DNA from: Inia geoffrensis
Lineage: Eukaryota; Chordata; Mammalia; Artiodactyla; Iniidae
Reading direction: 5' to 3'
Assembly (NCBI GenBank): GCA_036417435.1
Contig: CM070913.1
Span: forward strand, 22,846,680-22,910,679
DNA length: 64,000 bases
The notes under the pieces: model-generated
What the model saw: the letters and a program-made list of their open reading frames with translations, nothing else
The model's database searches: none
What the model was told of the DNA's origin: nothing
Position numbers and translations under genes: made by a program
Part shown: positions 10,921 to 22,602 of the stretch, piece after piece
How the letters are laid out: the number at the start of each line of letters is the position of its first letter
How positions within the stretch are numbered: the stretch's first letter is position 1

Positions 10921-11872
10921 GCATCCCATTTCTAATTTAAAGAATAGGTCTTTGTCATATCATGTCCCATTCATTTAAACCTGTTTCAGTATGTTTTTAC
11001 CCCTCAGTTATAAATACAAGGATATTTTCATTAAAGTGACTTTTTCCTAAGATATGTTTTGCAGTGTTCGTTTTCTATATTGTTTCTAATAGAAGCTTTC
11101 ACTTCCAAACCCTGAGAAGCAGCCTTTGATAACTGGCATTGCCAACCTTGGAATGATTAAGATCAAAGTTTGAATTGGGGAGGGAAAGGGGCAGAGACTG
11201 GGAGTAATAGTTCCCACATATTTACTTGTGGTATTCATCTTTAGGTCACACAAGTAATTAAGAAATTAGCAAATGAGGTGCATTGCTCCTGTACTTCCCA
11301 GCATTTGGAAGAAAATTTCAGAAAATCTGAAGCCTAAGTCAGTCCAAGAAGGTGCCTTGGGTCAAAATAAGGCAGCTCTTGATCTTGGAAAATGTTTCTA
11401 CTTTTTTTAAGCACTAAGAGATGCTTCGTTTTTTGTTCCCTCTTTGAAAAATCTACTTTCGTTCTATATTTTTTACCATTTTGACATATCCAGAAACACT
11501 TATCAACAGTACATTTTGTTTATGAAAACAGTATATTTTGAATAATAGTCCATGAGAACTGAGTAACTCTTTTAAAGAACTTCTCAGGCTCTAAGGACCT
11601 TGCCTAAGTTAGACTGCACAAATATCATACAAACCCATTTTGCTTTTTCTAATTATTTTTGTTCTGGTATATCCCTCAGGTCAGACTTAACACACAGTTT
11701 CATTTTTTCTGAGAAAGTTAAAAAGAGAGCAACAAGAAAACAGATCGGGTTGACCCCAAGTTCACTGTAATTGAAAATAAATTTATGGGTTACAGAAAGA
11801 AAACTAAAATAAAATCTTGTATTTTTTTCCTAAGCCTCTTAAAATGAAATTTTTCCTCTTTTATAGAGTTTA
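10921..11872. other. Unique non-coding DNA
   Basis: AT-rich with no recognised gene or repeat. Confidence 0.45.
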
Positions 11873-11880
11873 TGTATTTC

Positions 11881-12089
11881 TTTTTTTTTTTTTTTTTTGC
11901 GGTACGCGGGCCTCTCACTGTGTGGCCTCTCCCGTTGCGGAGCATAGGCTCCGGACACGCAGGCTCAGCGGCCATGGCTCACGGGCCCAGCCGCTCCACG
12001 GCATGTGGGGTCTTCCCAGACCGGGGCACGAACCCGTGTCCCCTGCATCGGCAGGCGGACTCTCAACCACTGCGCCACCAGGGAAGCCC
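11881..12089 (-). mobile_element. CHR-2-type SINE, minus strand
   Basis: Poly-T (18 T), then GCGGTACGCGGGCCTCTCAC through to CCACCAGGGAAGCCC, the reverse complement of the CHR-2 consensus order. The TSD TGTATTTCTTT occurs at 11873-11883 and 12090-12100. CpGs are well preserved (GCGGTACGCGGG, TCGGCAGGCGGAC), which points to a relatively young copy. Confidence 0.95.
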
Positions 12090-12100
12090 TGTATTTCTTT

Positions 12101-12849
12101 TTTCTTTATCTCTCTGTGTATGTGTGTGTATATACTTACACATATATACCTCTATATCTAAGAATATTGTTACACACATAAAAACATCTATAACTATGAA
12201 TATCTATCTATCTAACTAAATGGGTAATAGGTACATAAATGAAAGAGAGGAAAGGAACAAGGAAAAAAAGGAAGGTAAGGAACTAAACATGAAGTAAGAG
12301 TTGTAGATTACCCAGGTCTAGAGCTAGACAACATGGATATTAAAATAATCAATCTATTGCTTTTATTTTACACAGGAGAAAATTATGCCTTAAGGAGGCT
12401 GAATGCCATACCCATAGCTATATTACTCAGCACTAGTAGAATTTGATTAATGATGGGCTTCTTAAAGGTTTGATTTAAATCCCACCAATTTATGATATCT
12501 ATATCTGCCTTCTCTAAAATTTCTCCCAGATTATGTGAGTGAGTCTTGATGTCCTTTGTACCTACTAAAAAAATGTTGTTCCTGCATTTCTGGATATTAG
12601 GCATTTGGTTTGTATGACAGCTACAACTTACTTTACTTTGATCTTATTTTTAGTATTAACTAAACTTTCACTGTTATCTCTTAATTTGTGATCTAGAATA
12701 TCTATCACATACCAAACAAATTGTGTCCTTTCTTGTGTTTGTAGGATCACAGTTTTGGAAGAGGGGCTGAAGGTGACTTAGTTCCTCTTCTCGGTACAAA
12801 CCATCTCTACAATGAATAAGTCATGGAGTGGACTTAGTTTTCTCACATC
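12101..12849. other. Unique DNA with TG/TATC-rich start
   Basis: A short TGTGTATG- and TATC-rich patch lies at 12115-12215. The rest has no recognised feature. Confidence 0.4.
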
Positions 12850-12854
12850 TTATC

Positions 12855-13475
12855 GAGCCTTTGCAATGGCTTCCCACTTCTCTCCAGCCTCACTTTGTGC
12901 CCCTCTCCAGCCCCTGCTTTCTACTCTCTAAACTCTTCTTTTCAATAGACAATATCTAAATGCTAGTCTTCTCCTACTCCTAATAAAACTCAAAAGCCAA
13001 CATGTTTACTATCAAAAGCCTTCTGTGACCTGCCCCACTTATCGCCCCACCCCCAGACATACAGACAGGCTTCTTTGCTGCTCCTGGAAGATGCCAGGCA
13101 AACCTCTGCTTGTTGTTCCTTCAGTCTAGACAGCTCTTCCTCCCCGTAACCACAAAGTACACTGCCTGGCTTCCTTCAGAGCAACCTTCAAATGTCACCT
13201 TCTCAGTGAGACTTTCCCTGGGCACCTGATCTACAATTTCAACACTGCCTGGGCCGTGCCACTGCCACTTTCTGTGTGCTTCCTCTGCGTTATATTCTCT
13301 CCTTAGCACTTATCTCTGATGCAGCATGGATCCAAATTGCTTATCTCGTTTATGCTCTAAAGTAAAAGGCAGGAGCTCTGAGGTCAGGCATTTTGGTCCA
13401 TTTAGTCCACCTCTGTCCACACACAGCCCAGAATAGGGCTTGACACTATTAATAAATATTTGTTGAATAAATGAA
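12855..13475 (+). mobile_element. L2 (LINE-2) 3' portion
   Basis: Follows the L2 3' order: 'aaaactcaaaagccaacatg', 'ccttctgtgacctgcccca', 'cttgttgttccttcagtcta', 'cttcaaatgtcaccttctca', 'gtgagactttccctgggcac', 'ctccttagcacttatctctg', ending in 'aataaatatttgttgaataa'. L2 is an ancient mammalian LINE with no active copies in placentals. At about 600 bp this is one of the longer copies here. Confidence 0.85.
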
Positions 13476-13479
13476 CAAG

Positions 13480-15480
13480 AAACTTAAGTTCTTTTTCTCA
13501 CTGCATTCAGCAGTTGTTTAGTTAGAAAATACAACTTACTGAAGATTTTTTGGCTATGTGTTAAACAGCATTTCATTCTCATTACTGATAATCCAGACAA
13601 GTTTCCTTCATTTAAGGAGGGCCTATGAGAGAAGGTTAATATTTAAAGAATATGAATAATGCAAAGGGTGTGAAACAAATTAAGTAATACTCTGAACTCC
13701 ATTTATGGGGTTTACAATAGGTTTTTATTATGCTTTGTGGTGTTGCTACTTCCTACTACTATATAATAAATGTCAGCTCCATACTACATCTAATAATGAG
13801 TGAAAATCGCTCCCTTTTAGCTGCCAGCTCCAGAAAGTGGCATACCCTTCATGGGAAACCCTTGGTTTGTCCTGTCTGTTTTTACTGTAATTGTTTTCCT
13901 GTCTCTCAACACTGCAAAAACTTGCTTAAGAGCTGAATTGTTGGTTAACCTACCTCGATGAATCAACTCAGGCAACTGGATTGTGTGCTGAGCTTTATGG
14001 GAATAGTTGGTCTATGTTTCATGCTCTCCTGACCTGAAAGACCTGAAAAACTAACCAGAAATGTCCCAGGCTGAGGGTGGGAAAAGAGCAGATTTCTGTT
14101 CTGAACCACCTGGGGCTTTGGATGACTTCCACCTTTCCAGAAGTACAGCTACATAAATGAAAAGCAATTCAGAAACCAGTAGGTAATTTTAGTATAAGAT
14201 GGTGCACCAAGGAGCTGAGCAAATCAATTATATTAGGGTTACCTTTCCTGTAAGGTCGTCAAAGATTCCTGTTCCAGAAACGGCCTAGGAGAGAGTTGTG
14301 GTTTGCTTACATTTGAGATTCCCTTTATTCCTTCTTGGCATCTTTGAGAACAGGCTCATCCAGTTTCATCTGCAATGTTTTGTTCTCCTTTCTAAAGCAA
14401 AGATGGTAACATTTTATGGGAGGCCATTGTCGGTTCTTAAGCAGAAAAGGCTTATTAATATTAAAGTATCTGCCAAGATTACCTTGTTTTGGTCATTCCT
14501 GAGAATCCCTTCTTGCCTTCAAGAAGGACTGATTCCCTCTGGGTAGAGGATTATGATAGGAAACTGTGAAAAGTAAGTATTTAGGGGGAACAGCACAAGG
14601 CAGGTATGGCTCTCACTTCATACTACAGTTTGGACTTCGTAGTAGCTTAAAAATTCAATAAACTTAAATTCCTCAGGCTATAATGCTTAAGTTAACTTTT
14701 CTGTTAACTTTCCAAATTTAGAACTCTATACCCATGCATATAAAAAAATATATATTTATAATATTACTGTGAATGTAACTCAATTTTAAGAACAGTACAC
14801 ATTTTTCTTTTAAACAGACTAAATCAAAATTCATAGCTATTATTACGTTCAATAATAATTTTGTTGCTAAGAACTCTGAAACTACATGTTATTAACTTCG
14901 GCTTAATTTAATAATGTGCCATATACACAACTGGAATCTTATATACTCTTCATTTTAGGTCTTAAAGTAAAAAGCAGTATCCATATTACAAGCGTGATGA
15001 CTTTAACCAAACTCAGCCTTTTCCTAGGAACACAGCCTCTAGCTTTTGTTTAGAGACATTTCACCTGCTTTAATAGTTTTCAGATAATGAGATAATGTAT
15101 TGAGTGGAAAACTCTTGGAAGCTAATTTATTGTGACCAGTTGAACAAACACACATGTACACACCCTCTAGGACTGCAACACCCGGATCACAATTCAGAAG
15201 GAACACGGGGAAAAAAAAAAATTGGCAGACATTACTCTTGATTTCTCTGAGGCTATTTCACCTACGGACGGACATAGAAATGTCCTATCGCTTGCCTGGC
15301 TTGCCTCACGAAATGACTTCTCCTTAAATGAAACTCTAAACACATTATGATGATGAATTGTTTTTGGTTTTTTGTTTGTTTGTTTGGGGGTTTTTTTTTT
15401 TTGAGATACAGATGGAAGGAAATTGACATTGCTGTGCTAGGTTCTTCTGTAATCCGAACCAGCTGTTTGATAGGCAAAAG
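13480..15480. other. Unique non-coding DNA upstream of the CpG-rich block
   Basis: No repeat family recognised. There is an A-rich run near 15212-15221 and T/GTTT-rich sequence at 15360-15402. If the CpG block at 15.5 kb is a promoter, this is flanking or intronic sequence. Confidence 0.4.
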
Positions 15481-15504
15481 CCAAAGTAAAGAAAGACAAC
15501 CAGC

Positions 15505-16100
15505 TAGTTTTTGGATGACGTCCGCGTACCCATCACGTCTGCACCTGGATCTCGGTGGAAGCCGCCCCCCTACTGCGCTCACACCCAAAACCAGGCTCCA
15601 GACCCGGCTCCCTCGCCGCGAGCCTGCGGCCCCTCATCCATGTCTCACTTCCTTTTCGCAGGCGAGCCGCCCAGCAAACCCCGAATTGGTGGGAACACAT
15701 TCCAGCAATAACAGCCCGGCTTCCCCAACTCACCAGCCTGCGAAGTTTCCTCGGCGGCAAGAGGTGTCAGGTTTCAGAGGTTTCCTGCCCCCTTCCCAAG
15801 CCTTTAGACTCCTGGGGTCCGACTCCAGCAACGATCTGCCTTCCAGGGAGACAGTCCTGGGGACAGCTCCTATTTTTCCAACCTGTGGCGCTGGATCGGT
15901 GCAACGCCGGCCGGTTCCCAGGCCCTGCCAGTCAGGACTGCAAGTGGCCGGACTTGTAGCACCACCCCTGAGTCCGCGGAGACCAGGGATCTGGAAGGTT
16001 TGTGTGAGAAGAAGGCGTGTCTCCCAGTCCTAACGCGGACATGCGGAGCACACCTCAGGCTAAGCTTGGTGGCGACTCAAAGGCGCTCGGCTTCTGGTTC
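15505..16100. promoter_or_regulatory. CpG-rich block, candidate promoter / first exon
   Basis: About 36 CpGs by hand count in roughly 590 bp, with clearly raised GC, in a window otherwise AT-rich and CpG-poor outside SINEs. It contains a half-CRE TGACGTC (15516-15522), a GC-box core CCGCCC (15562-15567) and an inverted CCAAT (ATTGG near 15685). I see no SINE, L1 or L2 homology, so the CpGs are not repeat-derived. Possible splice donors are present (for example AAG/GTTTGT near 15996). Several short open frames cross it on both strands, as expected in GC-rich DNA, and none has a domain I recognise. Family knowledge: such islands usually mark vertebrate promoters. The gene and strand are unknown. 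Confidence 0.55.
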
Positions 16101-16483
16101 ACTTCTCTTCACTGCAGGGCTCCAAGCCCTAGCAGGCAGCTCATTTTTAGTCCTTTATTTTTCGTGTTTTCTTTGATTTCTCTTTTTCACAGAGCCCTGG
16201 GCACTGGGAGAACTGCTTCCAACGCACTGCATTTCTCTCCTCTGGGGAGGTGTCTCATTAACTAGAGAGAAAGCAAGGAACTGCTAGTGGAGAGCAAACA
16301 AAGACTTCCGGAAATAAAAGGGCTTAGAAGGAAATCCGTGTTTTAAAAGTTAGGATCTGTTAATATGAATACATTCATCAGTATGCACCGCCCTAATCTT
16401 TGCCTCCTAAAGTCATTTCAGAGATAACGTAGGTTAGTAAATAGGTGTCATGTCTATGAGATCAGAAGAAATCAGGAGTACAT
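16101..16483. other. Unique DNA downstream of the CpG block
   Basis: CT-rich at 16140-16250, including a polypyrimidine stretch ending TTTTTCACAG near 16191 that resembles a 3' splice site. I see no supported coding exon. Confidence 0.35.
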
Positions 16484-16605
16484 ACATTCACTGAACAAAT
16501 CTTTATTAAGTACCTATTATGTGGCCGACCCTGTTCTAGACACTTCGGATTCATCTGTCCACAACCAAGATCCTGGCTGGCTCTCTTGAGGTCACATTTC
16601 AGACA
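16484..16605 (-). mobile_element. L2 3'-end relic, minus strand
   Basis: 'ctgaacaaatctttattaag', 'tacctattatgtggccgacc' and 'ctgttctagacacttcggat' are the reverse complement of the L2 3' end. Confidence 0.75.
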
Positions 16606-17009
16606 GACTCTGTGACATCCCTGATGTACAGACTGATGGTAACAGTAAGAATCCAAGGTTGAAGACATATAATAGCAACTGATTTTTTCCACTGTGAAGA
16701 AAATCAAAAAGTTCCAAATATGTTGCTTGCATTCATGTTGGTAAACGATGAGGTGACTGCTAAAATGTTAATTGTTTGACCCAGTTCTGACAAGGTGCCT
16801 TAGAGACAATCTGAGAGGCACTGACATCAGCTATGGAACATCTCCTGGAGAAGTGCCGTGGGAGGCATGTGAAAAGAAAGAACCTAAAGCCAAAACCACA
16901 TGCAAATAAACAAACAATAGTAAAGCAGTGGAGAAGAGGAGTGTTGGAGAAAACATTTGGTTTCACAGGAATCTGTCTATTCTACTAGGAAAATATGGGA
17001 GAAGTTCTA

Positions 17010-17165
17010 TTTTCTGTGCCTCAATGTTCTTATCTTGAAAATAGGGATAATAAAATGTCTTTCTTCATAGGGTTATTGTGAGTAAATGAGTTCATATCAG
17101 CAAAGTGCATAGAACAGCACCTGGCACAGTAAAGTATATATGTTGGCTATACTTATTATTTTGGT
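17010..17165 (+). mobile_element. MIR SINE
   Basis: 'gtgcctcaatgttcttatct', 'tgaaaatagggataataaaa', 'catagggttattgtgagtaa' and 'agcacctggcacagtaaag' match the MIR 3' half in order. This is an ancient tRNA-derived SINE. Confidence 0.85.
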
Positions 17166-17469
17166 AGCACTTATCTACTCCATTCCTCCAAAGTAAGGTC
17201 CGATTCATAAAAAGTATTCTGATCTACTGTGAAAAATTACTGGAGGTTTGGGTTGTAGATTTTCAAAATACATATGCTGGGAATATATATTTATAGTAAA
17301 TCTATTTTGCACCATCAGCAATATTTTTATTGCTGTGTGTATCTATGGGGCCTGAGATAAAAGAAATACATAAACAACTTTGACTTTATTCCTCTTTTTA
17401 TAGCACATTAATTTAAAATGATTCTCTGTACATGACATAAAATGGTAATGTGTATTCTTCACCTAGTTT

Positions 17470-17715
17470 ATGTGTTCACTTACATTAATCCTAATAGCTA
17501 TTATTTCCCATACTCTACAGCTTTTATAGATCATCTCATTTGATTTTCACAATATTGCTTTGAAAGGGGCAAGGCCTCTATTATTTTTTATTGTCCCCAT
17601 TTTTAAGAATGAAGAAACTGAGGTTGAGGAAGTCCCAGCAATGTGCCGAGAATCACAAAGGTCCATGAATGTAGAACTCAGGTCTGCTGATCTGGAAAGC
17701 AGAGCTCACAGTGGT
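17470..17715 (-). mobile_element. MIR SINE, minus strand
   Basis: 'atctcatttgattttcacaa', 'tattattttttattgtcccc', 'aagaatgaagaaactgaggt' and the diverged 'agaactcaggtctgctgatc' follow the reverse-complement MIR order. Confidence 0.8.
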
Positions 17716-18855
17716 CAGGACACCGTGATGCCTCCCTTCTGTTTATGGACAAAGTTCCTGTCGGGAGAAAGTCTAACACACACGTTTATCGTCTGCTCTC
17801 TTTGTCACCCTTCCCTTCCCCGGATAAGTAAGTGTGTCAGCTGCCTCGTAAGGTTAACTCTTGTGGGGACAACTCTCCTGGAGTCACCTGCCACAGAAAT
17901 CCTGTGTTTCTGGTTCCGAGGCTCAGAGGTACTAGTGTTACATTGTGATGTTATTCAGCCACTGGAGAGGGTGGAACTTTTCCTTCCCTGTGGGCAGAGG
18001 GTTCCAAACAGGAGATGGCGGTGGGAGAACATGAGCAAAATGATCCTTGGCTACTTCATGAAGGCCACTTTGACCAGAGATAGAACAGAATAAAAGGCCC
18101 TGGAAAACCATGAAAACAAGGTGACGGCATCCTGTGTTGTAATAAAAAATAAATGTCTTTCTGCACCTGGAGTTTACATAGCACAAATTTGATAGACGTA
18201 ATTCCTGTCAATAGTTTTATCACTGAATAAACACAGCACTGAGGTAAACGGATATATAAATGTACATGGGTGATTTCTAGTTAAAAATGGTAAACTGATC
18301 ACATGTGTTTCACCTCTCCTTCCCCAAACTCCTCTGACACAAGAATAAATACATTTTTATATGTTATGAAACCACAAAGACAAATAAAAGGGAAAAGAGA
18401 AATCAAGAGACCAAATAAACTGCATTGGATGATTTGGAAAAACCTAAGTCAGATGGAGGCTGGGTAACTGATCTGGAAGAGGATGAGTTGGACACTGCAT
18501 GCCTGTAGGAGGGCTGATCGATGAGAAGCATTAACTCCCCGTGTAAGCTGGGAGGCTCACGCCTAGGAGGCGGAAATACCACCAGAGAAGGAGGCCAGCT
18601 GGTGGGGTGAACACAGGGGCTTGGTTAGACGTCTGTATTCAGAATGCTTGGACCCAATGTTCCCTTCCGCACTGTCATGCAATCAACCGACCATAAGTCT
18701 CTCCATCTGCTCACCCCAGCCTTCAGGAGACTGGAGGTTTATTTTCTGAAGAAAGTAAACTAGAGTAAATTGTGGCTTAGCAAGATGAATGGAACACGTG
18801 CAGTTTTACTCTGCTCCTATAGAAAATGTATTAAAAAGAAATGTACCTCCAAGAC
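17716..18855. other. Unique non-coding DNA
   Basis: Mixed composition. A moderately GC-richer patch lies at 18440-18720. There is an open frame over 17560-18093, but its start lies in a MIR and it has no domain; I do not regard it as a gene. Confidence 0.4.
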
Positions 18856-18869
18856 AGTAAAAAAAAAAA

Positions 18870-19085
18870 AAAAAAACAACTCTGGAAATTGAAAATTCTC
18901 AAAATTTTACAAATTTGAAAGATGGGTTATAAGATGAAATGTTCAGGAAAATAAATTTTTTAATTAAGTAATTAAACACACCAAGACATATCATTTCTGA
19001 AATAACAGAAGCCCAGGAATAAAGAGCAAAAAACATCTTCCAGAAACATAAAGCAAAGGAAAAGAATAAAAATTTCACTGCATAT
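18870..19085 (+). mobile_element. HAL1-like / ancient L1 ORF1-like relic, 5' piece
   Basis: Diverged A-rich sequence with 'ttctgaaataacagaagccc' and 'aggaataaagagc'. It is read together with 19326-19660 as one old element split by an L1 3' end. The assignment is tentative. Confidence 0.35.
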
Positions 19086-19325
19086 CTTGATACTATGTAC
19101 AAAATAGATAACTAATGAGAACCTACTGTATAGCACAGGGAACTCTACTCAATGCTCTAAATGAAAACGAAATCCAAAAAAGAGGGGATATATGTATACG
19201 TATAGCTGATTCACTTTGCTGTACAGTATAAATGAACACAATATTGTAAAGCAACTATACTCCAATAATAAAAAAAAGTGACAGTGGCAAAAATAAAAAT
19301 AAATAAATAAACCAAAAAAAAAAAA
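19086..19325 (+). mobile_element. L1 3'-end fragment inside the HAL1-like relic
   Basis: 'acaaaatagataactaatga', 'gaacctactgtatagcacag', 'ctgattcactttgctgtaca' and 'gtaaagcaactatactccaa' are the standard L1 3'UTR end, followed by A-rich tails. No clear TSD was found. Confidence 0.8.
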
Positions 19326-19665
19326 GAGCCATAATGCATCCAGAAGATTCTTTAAATGTCTTCACGATTTATAAATGAATTTATTTTGAAATGAGGATCG
19401 TGTACCCATACAAAATGTCAGCCAAGTGTGATTAAAGATATTTTTAGACATACAAGGATTCAAAAATGTATTTCCTTTACTGTTTCTAAGGAAAGGTCCC
19501 CCAAACAAGCTTATAAATCAAGAAAGAGGAAGAGATGGAACCCAGGAAATGAAGGTCCAACACAGGAGACAGTGAAGTGAATTCTCCAGGACAACAGGAC
19601 TAGAGAGAAGCAGAAGTCTGGGTTGCAGAGGGAAAGTCTCCAGGAAAAAAGAAAAGAGAAAGAAA
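19326..19665 (+). mobile_element. HAL1-like ORF1 C-terminal relic, 3' piece
   Basis: Conceptual reading of 19390-19560 follows the L1/HAL1 ORF1 C-terminal domain pattern (a tyrosine-proline 'YP' step, a lysine-rich 'GxIKxF' like step and a 'QERGR'-like tail), but stops interrupt it. HAL1 is a 'half-L1' lineage with only ORF1. The assignment is from pattern memory and tentative. Confidence 0.4.
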
Positions 19666-19729
19666 AAGAAAATAATTACTTAATGTACATGTACATTTGA
19701 AAATTTTTTGATAACGTCCGTGTAGTGGA

Positions 19730-20142
19730 GACTGGAAGTGCTCATTCGATTCCAGGTTCTCTTTTTCCTGTACACCCCACTGGATTTCAGTCCTTAGCCC
19801 TTTGCCAGTAAGAAGGCATGTAACTGAGTGCCAACCAATGGTATGGGCACAGCAGTGACATACACCACTTCCAGGCCATTCCCATAAAATGACCTATGAC
19901 GTCCTCCATGCTTTCCTTCTTTCCTTATTAGTATCCAGACACAAAGACTAAGCGAAGAGCTCTGAGGCACTAGAAGACACTAAAGTTCTGAGATGAAAGG
20001 TATTTGTGGCTCTGAATGATCGTGTGGCATAGAAACCCTAACTGCCACACATTGGGCTGTGATATGAGCAAGAAATAAACTTACACTGAGATAAGCCACT
20101 GAGATTTTTGGGAGTTGTTTATTAAAGCAGTTAGACTATTCT
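19730..20142. repeat. Ancient unclassified interspersed repeat, copy 1
   Basis: 'accacttccaggccattcc', 'gagctctgaggcactagaag', 'agaaataaacttacactgag' and 'ccactgagatttttgggagt' occur in an order that recurs, diverged, at 33545-33900. It looks like an old LTR or LINE 3' end of mammals that I cannot name. A SINE landed in its final bases. Confidence 0.45.
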
Positions 20143-20266
20143 TTTTTTTTTTCTTTTTGGCTGTGCTGCGCGGCACGTGGGATCTTAGTTCCCTGACCAT
20201 GGATGAAACCATGCCCCCTGCAGTGGAAGCATGGAGTCTTAACCACTGGACAACCAGAGAAGTCCC
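20143..20266 (-). mobile_element. Short tRNA-derived SINE (CHR family), minus strand
   Basis: A T-rich start (20142-20158), GGCTGTGCTGCGCGGCACGT, then an antisense head ending in GTCC. The TSD GCAGTTAGACTATTCT (16 bp, perfect) lies at 20127-20142 and 20267-20282. It lacks the long CHR-2 3' module. The closest type is the 'ggtccagtggttaagactcc' subfamily, also seen at 36411. Confidence 0.92.
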
Positions 20267-20339
20267 GCAGTTAGACTATTCTGATTGTTTCAGTTTGAAA
20301 GATCATTTGGGAGCATTTATGAATAATTTACAGTAGGTA

Positions 20340-20950
20340 CAAAGTATACTAAACAAATTGAAAAAATGACATTAATAACTCCAGGAACAACAAAAGGTTA
20401 TGAGAAAAGAAACAATAATAATATAGCACTCCATTAAAATGTGAATATAATCAGAATAATGGTAACACTGACAAGAGAGTAACCATAAACTACAAAATAG
20501 CTGCATATGGAGGGTGGGCATAGGGAAAGACGGTACATGTATGTGCAAGACAACTAAATTCTTAACTATTATAACTTAGTTAATAATGTATGAAATTGCT
20601 AAATAAAGAAATAGTAGGATAAGCAAACCATTTAGAAATACACATGTAAGTATTACAATAAAAATCCACTAAAAGAGTCAAGTGTTTTCCTGTGGGGATT
20701 GAAACTGGGACTTAAGAGGAAATCTGTGCTAGTTTTTAAGAATTTGAACACCCTTTTTCTGAACACTATGAGATGTTTTACCTTAATAAAAATAAAATTA
20801 GTTTTAAAATATATATAGGAAAACAAAAGATATGTGTTCAATAGAGAAAACATTACAATTTATTATTAAAGTATTTGCATATTTTTTGCATACTAACCTA
20901 TGAGCAATGGAGAAAGTGAATTTAGGGTGCAGACTGAAGATAGATTTGAG
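20340..20950. other. Unique AT-rich DNA
   Basis: No recognised gene or repeat. Confidence 0.4.
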
Positions 20951-20952
20951 AG

Positions 20953-21062
20953 GTCTGCACAGTCATTTATTCACTCAACAAACATTTATTAAGTAACATG
21001 TGCCTGATACTTGGGGATATCAGGCACGGGGGGGATAAAGTGGAGAACATGAAGGGAAAACA
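20953..21062 (-). mobile_element. L2 3'-end relic, minus strand
   Basis: 'tttattcactcaacaaacat', 'ttattaagtaacatgtgcct' and 'gatacttggggatatcaggc' are the reverse complement of the L2 end. A G7 run has formed at 21028-21034. Confidence 0.65.
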
Positions 21063-22595
21063 TAAGGTACTCTGAGAAAATGAGCATGTTAAAGCTTTAA
21101 AGAACAAATATATTTGGTTTCTCCTCTCTTGTCCTAGGTGACATGAGCCACTGACTTAACTTTTAGGGTAAGATACTGCCTTTCATCCTTCAAAACACTC
21201 TTAAAAATTTCCATCTTGTCTTTTGAGTTGAACCCCACACTGATGACATCAGAGGTTTCCTAACTCACCCCATTCTTGGGACTGCAGGGAAAGCTTTGCC
21301 AAGTAGTCACACACGGGTTTGCCTCCACCCTCTGCTGATTCACAGTTCATATGATGTCGGTTGATAAAAATCAACCCCTCCCCAGTTTGAGGAAACCCCA
21401 CAGCATGGCTCAAAATCACAAGCTTGGACTCCCAGGTCATGCTAGTTTTCCTAACTACTTTTAAAGATATAACATCAAGGAATATATATGCTTAAGTGAA
21501 GTTTTACTGGCAAATTACTTTAAATGTGTAGCACATCAAGACCTATTTTAGGCATCGAAGTGGACCTGTTCACATATGTACAGCATCTATTCTATGGTGA
21601 GGTCTTAACTTCCCCACTTCTAATTTCATTTTGACTCAGTTTCTTAAAATGTGAAAGGGACATACACTGGAATCTTATATGGAAATCATGTAACTTAATC
21701 TAATTCTCTCTTTTTATGTTAAAGGAACATTCTGTGGGAAAGGAACAAATGGTTTCATGAGTAATACTTACATATAGACAAAAAACAAAAAAATACTATA
21801 ATTATGGACAAAATTACAATTATAAACTTAAATCAATTTATCAAATTAAGGAGAAATAAATTCATATTAATAAAATTAATAATTGTATTAATTATAAATG
21901 ATTAAGTCATATTAATAAATTCATATTGATTAAAACTAAGCATTCATTTCTATATATGTAGAAAAGAATGTAATGACAATATATATATACATACACATAA
22001 ATAGTCATATATCTACATATATAATTGCATGTGTGAACATAAGTATAGTCCTTTACAAGCACATGTAAAGTATATACGTATATATGCTTAATGCTAGCTT
22101 TATAGTGAGCTACAAAATAAAATGTCATATGAGCCTACCATATAAGTGTAAACAACTGTATGGTGATTCCTTCATTTTCCCAAAATATGTTATCAAAAGA
22201 AAATGTTCTTCTTCACAACTTTTGCTACTTTTTAACTGCAAACACTTCAGATTGTGATGCCATACACTTAGGAATAATTAAATCTGTCTTAAATTCTTTT
22301 GCCTGCCTTTTAACAAATTATCAGGTAATTTGTCCATGCATCCAAACTAACATTGATTGATGTAATTTCTGGCAAATATGTCTTTTTCCCAAAATACTTT
22401 TTTGATCAAATTAAAGTTCTTTCGTGAATGTTCATTATAAGAGATCTATAATGACATCAATATAAGATAAACATCTCTTTTTTAAGGTATAATTTGGGAA
22501 ATGTTCCTTATGTTTGATCATACATGATATTAAAAGATAATTTGCGAAAATAACAATTAGCAAATGAAGATTTGGTGATAGCCAAGAATCCCATG
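21063..22595. other. Unique very AT-rich DNA
   Basis: Strongly AT-rich at 21770-22130, with TTAATAAATT-type short direct repeats and TATATG-type simple sequence at 21965-22090. No gene recognised. Confidence 0.45.
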
Positions 22596-22602
22596 CTGAT
22601 TA

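Noticed and set aside
11817..12219. Two overlapping frames of about 115 codons rich in Arg, Pro and Gly
   Set aside because: Both are read through an antisense CHR-2 SINE. The same peptide-like pattern recurs at every CHR-2 copy (22.6, 34.1 and 63.4 kb).
15347..16033. 228-codon frame and neighbours (134, 75 and 66 codons) in the CpG-rich block
   Set aside because: GC-rich DNA lacks stop codons by composition; several frames are open on both strands, the start lies in a T/GTTT-rich run, and no domain is visible. Kept only as a promoter candidate, not as a coding gene.
17560..18093. 177-codon plus-strand frame
   Set aside because: The start lies in an antisense MIR; no domain, splice or conservation evidence.
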